Position numbers and translations under genes: made by a program
In this document: in pieces, positions 59,601 through 64,000 of the stretch
Layout: every line of letters begins with the position of its first letter
Numbering within the stretch: position 1 is the first letter of the stretch
Assembly (NCBI GenBank): GCA_037951105.1
Contig: JBAMJV010004345.1
Location: 1-64,000, forward strand
Direction of reading: 5' to 3'
DNA from: Echinarachnius parma
Taxonomy: Eukaryota > Echinodermata > Echinoidea > Clypeasteroida > Echinarachniidae
Length of the DNA: 64,000 bases
Notes under the pieces: generated by a model
The model's input: the letters and a program-made list of their open reading frames with translations, nothing else
What the model was told of the DNA's origin: nothing
The model's database searches: none

Positions 59601-62600
59601 GGTGCAGAAATTTAGCTGTACAAGTGTTTTCCCCCTATTAACCCATCAAGGATGAGAGCTTTTTCAAGGCAAAATTGATCATTATTTCCTTCATCAAATT
59701 GGCAACTCTAAATTTGTTTCTACCTATTAATGACATAAAGATAGCTAGAAAATATTTTGTTACTAAAATTCAAGAGAAATATTAAGTGGTTTGCAGTGAA
59801 GTTGCCAATTTGAACATTGAAATCTGTTTGAAAATGTGAGATTTTCTTTAATTATAACGACTAGTTAACACACTTATTAAAATCATCAAAAATAATTCAA
59901 TCAGTTACAGCAATAAAATAGTGATTACAAAATAGAGAAATGTATGCTCTTTCTCCGAGTTCGCCTCATATAACTTATCTTCTTGCTCTAATATAGGACT
60001 ACCAAACCACAAATTGTCCTTAATGGGCTAACATACAATGTACATATATATATTGTCCTTCTGAAGTACATCTATGGATTGGATACTTCAGAAGTTATTC
60101 AATGTTTGGAGGTTTTTTGTTTAATTGTTAAACATGTTGTGGGCAATAATTTTTTGGGAGCCATTAAGCTAGACAAATATGAAATCATCATATAGGACAC
60201 ATCACAATTGTGGCGTTATATTGCATTTTTGCCAAGTCTTCGGAATTTGGATTTAACTGTGCATGTTTGGAAGGTTGTTGCGTGCCTAGTCGGGGACGAT
60301 AGATAATCAAGAACAAGCCCTTTTCATTTGATAGGCTGAGATATTCAATGACTCTGTATGCTTTTGAATTACTTAAAGGCATGGGGGGTGTTGCATTTAG
60401 AGTTGCAATTAATCGGCAAATGCAGAAATCTGATTGTCTCAAGTGCGCATGTTTTCTCTTTATGCAACACCCCTTTTGCGAAATCAAATTATCCAATTAT
60501 GGGGAAAGTGGTCTCCATTGCTTCATGCACAAAATATTCCGACAGATAGAACAATGTACTTCGCCTGACAAGTAATAGACAAGAAAGGCATATATGCACA
60601 GAAACGACTGGATTGAAAATGTTAATCTCCGTCGGGCATATGTATGCACTATCCGGTGATATGTGACCAGACTTTAAAAACAAACTGACAGTCTGACACA
60701 TTAGCCTTCAAACTTGATTATAACCTTTAGGTGTGAAGTTCCAATGTGTGGTGTCCTACATTTAAGTCTCATGAATGTATTTTTATGTTGCTGCGTGCAT
60801 ATTCAAGGACAGTTAACATTAACCAGCCCTTGTCAATAGGCCAAGCTATTCAGTGATCCTGTATACTGTTGAAGTAATGAGCTAGCACATACATAACTTT
60901 AGCCTTCAAACTCAGATGAAACCCCCGAAGTGTGAAGCTCCAATGTATGTATGGTGACCTACAATAAAATCAAAGCCTTGTGATTACATTTTACAAGTAG
61001 GAAAGGTTGGTGCGTGCATAATGAGGGACAAATAACATGAACAGGCCCGTTTAATAAGGATGATATATTATGTGAATTCTTACGCTCTGTGGCAAACCTA
61101 AAGGGGCCCCCAACAGTGACAAAAATAAAGAGAAAATCCTTTAGAAATTAATAAATATATAGAGCCTCCCCTCCCCCCCCCCCCGATCAGTTTGACCATG
61201 CTACACTACTGTGTATTATGGAGGGAGAATTAGCCTTCACACTCGGAAATGTTACCCCAACATATGTCTTCAGTTCCAGTGCATGTTGTTTTAAATTGAC
61301 ATTAAATTTTTCCAAGTAGGAAAGGTTGTTGCGTGCGTAGTCTGGAATAAATAACACGAACAAGGCTTTTAAATTAGGGTGAGAATTTCAGTGACACTGT
61401 TTTTTCTGCCATAGAGGAACAACAGTGTCATGTGCGTTTATTGATTAGAAACAGGAGAGCCCTTCTTTTAAGAATGTTGTGTTAGGCTTTCGCCCACACA
61501 GCATGGATTTTGGCTTGAATTTACTTATTATTTGAATTTGTGTTCAATTAAACTTTATTTCCACAATCTGATCAAACGTAGTTACAAATAAAATGAGCCA
61601 AGACAAAATACAAGAACAAAGCTGTTATAATAGAAAACATGATTGTCAAGCACAGTAACAGTAGAAATAGTTTGGGGTTTTTCTGTGCAAAGAGCTCTAT
61701 AGATTGAAAGATCCAGTTAAAATCAATTGATCTTAATTTATAGATCAGTTTTTTATTCCTGGAGCTTTTTCACATCAAAGCCTCATTTAAGCCTATACCA
61801 TTTAAGAACCACCTTCTCAAATAAAAGAGATTCAAGAAATGGCAACACTTTTGATCAGTTAAAATTTGACACAGGGACTCAGGGAAATTTAGCCCAGGGC
61901 TGAAATCGCCAAAGAGTGCCAGAGAATCACAAAAGTTCCATGACACATACATATTGACTATAATTTATGTAAGTTCCATGCAATTACAAAGCAACTGTCA
62001 GGGTACTTATTAGTACTCTGTCAAAATTGAATTTCAGTTATCTCTGAACAGAGATTTTTGTATACATTAAATATAATATAATGTGCTGTCGTGGACTCGT
62101 GATCGATGGCCAATAAAGCGAGACATACGTCAAACTCAAATGCATGTATAGGCAGAAGAGCACCATTAATGACATCCTCAAAAATATGTAGCCCTTAAAA
62201 TTCCCCAAAGCAAAGAGCTCTAGAAAGCCCCAGAAACTTGTAAAGTGCCAAAGAGTTTATGAAGAATTTCGAGCAGGCTAGGAAAGTAGCCCTTGAGAAA
62301 AAAATGAATCTTCTGTTCTCCTTTTTACCTGCTCTTGATTGGAAGAGGGTGGTTTGGATTATTGGTTTTCCGCCTGTCTGATATTTGCACATGACTGGCT
62401 ACTGCAGGCCGTGTTACATGTAGCTAAAGGGAGCTTGTATCACGCGTACCTTCATGCATGATGTGATTGAATTGTCCAGCTCCACGGTCAGAAATGCATG
62501 CAGATTGTGTGATGAATGAAGAAGGAGGAGTGAGATAGGAGGAGACATTTCTGAGCAGACTCGTAGAGGGTTGGCAATTTATTTATTTGGCACACATACT

Positions 62601-64000
62601 GCACGTAGATGGGCTGTAACAGGTGTTTGATGTTTTATGTCTTGATATGTAACTTGTGTGTTGAAATGTATGTTTGTATCCTCCTGAACTGGTAGAATGG
62701 GCCATATGCATGCTTAAAAAACAAGCAATTGATATTACTGGGCATTTAAATTTGCTTGGGGATGACCTCTAAATCATAATTGTTGCTCTATCTATGGCTG
62801 ATAACCCCCACATAGAAAGATCATGATCGTGATTTAAGGTCATCCATAAAGAACCTAAGTAAAAGCCTGTAAGTAATTGCACTATGAATGAAGTTTATCG
62901 TGCAAATGGCAGTATGTTGTTTGTCCATCGACTTCTCTGTGATTTGGGGCTCTTTTTGGCATTTGTCCCATTATATATAATTCTGATCCTGATCTATAAA
63001 ATAATATTTTTGCTGATTTCATAGAACATTTGGCATGTGTACATGTTCTTCACAGTATTCATAAAATAAGCTTGCATCAGATTCATTAAAATTGCTTTAT
63101 ATTTCTTGTTAACTCTATGTAAATTACAGTATGTTTTCTTCTATGATTTCGAGCTCTTAATTGTCATGTTGGGGGCAATTAGAATTTCCATGTACATAAT
63201 AATATTGATAATAATAATTATAATATTAATGATAATAATGTTTTGATTTATATAGCGCAAATATGATTGATAATCACCTCTAAGTGCTTTACAATGATAT
63301 TATATCCGATATATCTGACACTGATTTATAAGTAATATGTTTGCAGATAGCACAGAACATGTAGCATACATAACACTAAACCACAAAACAGGTTCTCATT
63401 GGCTACTTTGAAATAGCACTATTAATCTTGTTTATTATACAAATAGCAAAATACATTATTTATGCATGGACCTTCTTTGTAGAATTGTCTGGAGTCTTCA
63501 TTTTTTTTTTCTGATACTGATCTAAAAATAGTAAAGATGTTTGCTCAGAACATTTGGCACGTTCATTGCACTGGTCGCCAAACAAAAACATTAATAGCTG
63601 CATTGTTCTGTGAGTGTTATGCAAGTAACCCATTATACATTGTCAGTCAAGACAGAGAAGGGTGCTAGATCACTTTTACACTTTAAAGATTATCAGGTTT
63701 CAAATTTGGGAGCCTCAAGGAAGAAATCAAATTTAGATCATTATTATTATAGGTAAATATTACATTTGTTAATTTAACATATCAAAGAGTAGGCTCCAAC
63801 TTGCAGGATGGAATGCAATCTCAATTTAGTAAAACAAAAAATAAATATTTAACGATCTTCGCACTCTCACCCATCAACATGTTCATGAATGTTCCAGCTT
63901 GCAAATAAAAGGTCAGACAAATATAATTTAAGGGCATGGAACAAGCTTTGTATGCATCAGGCATCCCCAGTATCTTGATTATCGATAATTGGGAATGATC
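34578..64000 (+). CDS. PPP1R37: PPP1R37-like protein phosphatase 1 regulator, 5' part (three exons, runs off the window)
   Basis: PPP1R37 (LRRC68) is a leucine-rich-repeat protein that binds and inhibits protein phosphatase 1. Three exons are seen: 34578-34935, 43661-43758 and 59138-59183, with junction phases 1, 0 and 1. The first ends with GRRVRFPEGNLVTSAVDPP and PWIN, matching human KRVTFPSDEDIVSGAVEP and PW; RVRF (98-101) is the RVxF motif that docks PP1. The second encodes TDELCAAYQAGCAQLNVR, matching the VDEVIGAYKQACQKLNCR segment. The third begins the run into the repeats (LNLQG versus human LDLKG). The LRR exons must lie past position 64000. Introns of 8.7 and 15.4 kb are mostly transposons. 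Confidence 0.88.
35160..35345. repeat. Palindrome inside the nested insertion
   Basis: The left arm (CACTCCTCGACTTCTCTCCG, GATCGATGATCGCGCTTTGG) is repeated inverted on the right (CCAAAGCGCGATCATCGATC). The centre is near 35252. Related single-arm sequence at 32880-32985. Confidence 0.8.
35646..36230. other. Part of the PPP1R37 intron 1 insertion, nothing further recognised
   Basis: Non-coding AT-rich sequence between the 35160-35345 palindrome and the element end at about 36325-36375. Confidence 0.4.
36598..37173. mobile_element. hAT-like inverted-repeat element with 8-bp target duplication
   Basis: ATGAATTA flanks both sides (36590-36597, 37174-37181). Ends GGCAATCCTGCACT and, inverted, GGCAATCCTGCACT with further pairing over AGGCTATATT. 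The related uninterrupted element at 41697-42134 has the site once (TTATGAATTACACAAC). A short run of TTAACC/CTAACC telomere-like words lies at 36655-36682. Another element is nested inside. Confidence 0.78.
36732..37068. mobile_element. TA-flanked foldback element (GTGCTGTAAC family, copy C)
   Basis: 337 bp, TA on both sides, inserted in the hAT-like element. It keeps GATCGGATCGG near the left end and one arm of the internal palindrome of copy A. The family words TTTAGTGGCTATA continue on either side of it in the host element. Confidence 0.8.
37355..38449. mobile_element. TTAA-flanked inverted-repeat element (family 1, copy 2)
   Basis: TTAA at both ends, AGGGCAATGAAAC / AGGACAATGAAAT ends, arms of about 200 bp. 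It matches copy 1 (2780-8303) throughout but carries a different insertion at 37635-38182. Confidence 0.85.
37635..38182. mobile_element. 548-bp inverted-repeat element nested in the TTAA element
   Basis: Left ACCGTAGTGGCTAGAGAACC and right, inverted, ACCGTGGGTGCTAGAGAACC, then CGGAC on both. The uninterrupted site is present in copy 1 (8030-8045, ACAAAACATATGTTGAA), which shows a clean 2-bp duplication (AT or TA). GAGAACCCGG words recur inside. Non-coding. TA/AT duplication suggests a Tc1/mariner-type element. Confidence 0.82.
38576..39076. mobile_element. Inverted-repeat element with ends AGGGGCACTGATTTTCCG
   Basis: Left end AGGGGCACTGATTTTCCG, right end inverted AGAGGCACTGATTTTCCG. CATATT stands on both outer sides, possibly part of an 8-bp hAT-type duplication (CATATTTA/CATATTCA). 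The inside repeats CGCGGAAAATCG and AAAACGGAA words and a T run at 38641-38673. Non-coding. Confidence 0.7.
40654..40861. mobile_element. Small inverted-repeat element inside the 3.9 kb element
   Basis: Arms CATTATCTAGTCAATCCCTT and CAATGGGCCCTTTGAAAT recur inverted at the right side. About 208 bp, non-coding. Confidence 0.75.
41697..42134. mobile_element. TTAA-flanked element (family 3, copy a)
   Basis: TTAA-AAGGTACCACCAGCC left, TGGTGGTCCCC-TTTAA right. About 438 bp without nested insertion, so it serves as the reference for copy c (35034-37280). Confidence 0.82.
43661..43758 (+). CDS. PPP1R37: PPP1R37-like exon 2
   Basis: 98 nt; acceptor CTACTCCTAG, donor CAG/GTAATC. Encodes AKETCTDELCAAYQAGC and AQLNVRPSQNIIQQLQ. 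Confidence 0.9.
43800..43940. repeat. GGT/GAT microsatellite
   Basis: Imperfect GGT and GAT triplet run just after exon 2. Confidence 0.85.
44027..44198. mobile_element. Small inverted-repeat element (GGGGCCC family, copy 2)
   Basis: Left AGGCCCCATTGCAGAAAGAG, right CTCTTTCTGCAGCGGGGC. TTACAATTAATTGT arms inside. Same family as 13770-13917. Confidence 0.7.
44725..45210. repeat. Near-perfect tandem duplication, two units of about 243 bp
   Basis: ACAAAATAAATTCATTGAG at about 44725 and again at about 44968 begin units that differ at only a few bases (for example CTCTGGC versus CTCCGGC). Units end in A runs. Confidence 0.88.
45211..46208. other. PPP1R37 intron 2 sequence, nothing recognised
   Basis: AT-rich; no exon-like frame matching the family and no element ends seen. 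Confidence 0.45.
46209..46332. mobile_element. 124-bp TA-flanked inverted-repeat element (Tc1-like ends)
   Basis: CAGTATTGGTCAAAATAAAC left, GTTTATTTTGACTGATACTG right, with TA on both sides. CAGT-starting ends at TA targets are the Tc1/mariner signature. Confidence 0.8.
47326..47397 (-). tRNA. tRNA-Gly(TCC)-like gene, array copy 1
   Basis: 72 nt. A box TGGCCTAGTGG, anticodon loop GTTCCAA (TCC), B box GGTTCGAGTCC, T arm CCAGG/CCTGG, TTTTT just downstream. Differs from the others by a C-to-T change giving acceptor stem GTCCTCG. Position 4-69 is a C-A mismatch in all copies. Confidence 0.7.
47729..47800 (-). tRNA. tRNA-Gly(TCC)-like gene, array copy 2
   Basis: Acceptor stem GTCCCCG. One base differs near the anticodon stem end (CAGAGACC instead of CGGAGACC in the variable region on the minus strand). 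Same control boxes and T5 stop. Confidence 0.7.
48132..48203 (-). tRNA. tRNA-Gly(TCC)-like gene, array copy 3
   Basis: Consensus copy of the array, exactly 403 bp from copy 2. All arms fold apart from the C4-A69 mismatch. Confidence 0.72.
48425..48496 (+). tRNA. tRNA-Gly(TCC)-like gene, array copy 4
   Basis: First copy in the reversed half. TTTTT at 48499-48503 directly downstream would stop RNA polymerase III. Confidence 0.72.
48832..48903 (+). tRNA. tRNA-Gly(TCC)-like gene, array copy 5
   Basis: Identical to copy 4 over the 72 nt by eye; 407 bp downstream of it. Confidence 0.72.
49231..49302 (+). tRNA. tRNA-Gly(TCC)-like gene, array copy 6
   Basis: Identical to copies 4 and 5 by eye; 399 bp downstream of copy 5. 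Same boxes and terminator. Confidence 0.72.
49676..50195. other. PPP1R37 intron 2 sequence, nothing recognised
   Basis: T-rich sequence; no exon, RNA gene or element ends seen. Confidence 0.45.
50196..50575. mobile_element. TTAA-flanked inverted-repeat element (family 2, copy 2)
   Basis: TTAA-AGGGACTTGGTAAC left, GTTACTAAGTCCC-TTTAA right; interior matches the copy at 24496-24880. Confidence 0.85.
50576..51714. other. PPP1R37 intron 2 sequence, nothing recognised
   Basis: Holds a 124-codon plus-strand frame (50608-50982) with no recognisable domain and no fit to PPP1R37, which I do not call a gene. Confidence 0.45.
51715..52161. mobile_element. TTAA-flanked element (family 3, copy b, reversed)
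   Basis: TTAA-AGGGGACCACCAGGC left, GGTGGTACCC-TTTAA right. Runs in the opposite orientation to copy a (41697-42134). About 447 bp. Confidence 0.85.
52647..52860. mobile_element. Small long-armed inverted-repeat element
   Basis: GACTGACAACTGGAGG and GGTACCGCATGAAACATCAT on the left recur inverted on the right (GACGTTTCATGCGGTACC, CCTCCAGTGGTCAGTC). About 214 bp. Confidence 0.8.
52894..55382. mobile_element. hAT-like non-autonomous element with 8-bp target duplication
   Basis: TTGATTAT flanks both sides (52886-52893, 55383-55390). Ends CATAGGCGCCGGAAG and, inverted, CAGGCGCGCCGGAAG. Subterminal GCGCTGCGCGC words occur at both sides (about 53134 and 55175). It contains a tandem array (53270-54430) and a GC-rich stretch near 54890-55000, but no transposase frame. 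Confidence 0.85.
53270..54430. repeat. Tandem array of about 187-bp units inside the hAT-like element
   Basis: Units start with GCACCAAATTGCACCATTTC near 53272, 53460, 53627, 53816, 54007, 54196 and a cut unit near 54367; lengths range 167-191 bp. Each contains GGAGGGGGATACCCCCTCCC (a palindrome) and CGGTCGCTTCGCTCCCTCGG. The open frames across it, up to 171 codons, are caused by the repeat and are not treated as genes. Confidence 0.88.
55429..55966. mobile_element. TA-flanked inverted-repeat element, 538 bp
   Basis: AACTGGGTTCCAAAAGAAAC left and its inverted copy right, arms about 44 bp, TA on both sides. An inner TCACAGAAACTGCTCG is also repeated inverted (55620, 55764). Tc1/mariner-type target. 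Non-coding. Confidence 0.85.
56083..56600. repeat. Diverged direct duplication, two units about 370 bp apart
   Basis: CTGTCACTGAAAATCT and AAGTTTTCAAATAGCAAAG plus GGCAGCTTGTCTGAGAAGAG occur at 56083-56225 and again at 56465-56595 with many differences. Confidence 0.75.
57540..58240. repeat. Diverged short repeats (GGATACAGAGTATCAGGGGC type)
   Basis: CACGGATAC..AGTATCAGGGGC recurs near 57610, 57690, 57910 and 58005, with GATCAGTAT..ATTCACCAC between. A TTAACCC/CGGGT short inverted repeat sits at 57736-57825. Intronic. Confidence 0.65.
58373..58560. repeat. 60-bp tandem repeat, three units
   Basis: GGCACAATAGGTCATGTGTA and GCAAAACCATGCAACTCTTA repeat three times; the first unit is slightly longer. 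A repetitive open frame results, not a gene. Confidence 0.9.
59138..59183 (+). CDS. PPP1R37: PPP1R37-like exon 3
   Basis: 46 nt, acceptor CTCTTGCAG, donor G/GTGAGT. Encodes RVKDFTVRAESLNLQ, which continues QLQ of exon 2 and leads into the first leucine-rich repeat. Confidence 0.85.
60150..61440. repeat. Diverged repeat of roughly 200-500 bp spacing, four units, PPP1R37 intron 3
   Basis: GGAAGGTTGTTGCGTGC (near 60269) and variants near 60788, 61000 and 61318, each followed by GACAA or GATAA and a CAAGCCC-type word. Three units are preceded by TTAGCCTTCAAACTC-type words (60703, 60899, 61232). Heavily diverged, so old. Confidence 0.65.
61441..64000. other. PPP1R37 intron 3, mostly unrecognised
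   Basis: AT-rich. At 63245-63300 ATTTATATAGCGC and CTAAGTGCTTTACAAT resemble the widely dispersed short repeat words found in many marine animals. I see no further exon before the window ends. Confidence 0.4.

Overview
The window looks like nuclear DNA of a marine invertebrate deuterostome, most likely an echinoderm. Short coding exons are separated by large AT-rich introns with GT/AG borders, and transposons fill much of the rest. The organism assignment is an inference from the gene set and the repeat types.

I can support three host genes. (1) A partial CXorf65-like gene on the + strand: four in-phase exons from 8762 to 11117; the start-codon exon was not found. (2) A complete vaccinia-related kinase gene (VRK1-like) on the - strand: twelve coding exons from 30473 down to 18181, 1554 nt and 517 residues, with every exon junction keeping frame. 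(3) The 5' part of a PPP1R37-like gene on the + strand: exons at 34578-34935, 43661-43758 and 59138-59183, running off the right edge. Genes 1 and 2 are tail to tail; genes 2 and 3 are head to head about 4.1 kb apart.

Most of the remainder is mobile DNA, much of it nested. A nearly full-length APE-type non-LTR retrotransposon (about 2.99-7.96 kb) sits inside a TTAA-flanked inverted-repeat element. Three families of TTAA-flanked elements with AGG-starting ends recur through the window. A TA-flanked foldback family (ends GTGCTGTAAC) has three copies. At 31.2-33.4 kb several inverted-repeat elements are stacked inside one another. A 3.9 kb element at 39.4-43.3 kb carries ten copies of one 14-base motif. 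A 2.5 kb element at 52.9-55.4 kb with an 8-bp target duplication carries a tandem array of about 187-bp units.

The most unusual structure is at 47.2-49.5 kb: six near-identical tRNA-Gly(TCC)-like genes, each with A box, B box and a T5 terminator, arranged as three minus copies followed by three plus copies with a period of about 403 bp. The kinase gene is also notable for repeated local exon duplication: a second copy of exon 2 with a stop codon, and decayed partial copies of exons 7 and 8.

Functionally, the kinase (chromatin/nuclear-envelope signalling in the VRK family) and PPP1R37 (a PP1 phosphatase regulator) are separate housekeeping-type genes; nothing in the sequence shows that they work together.
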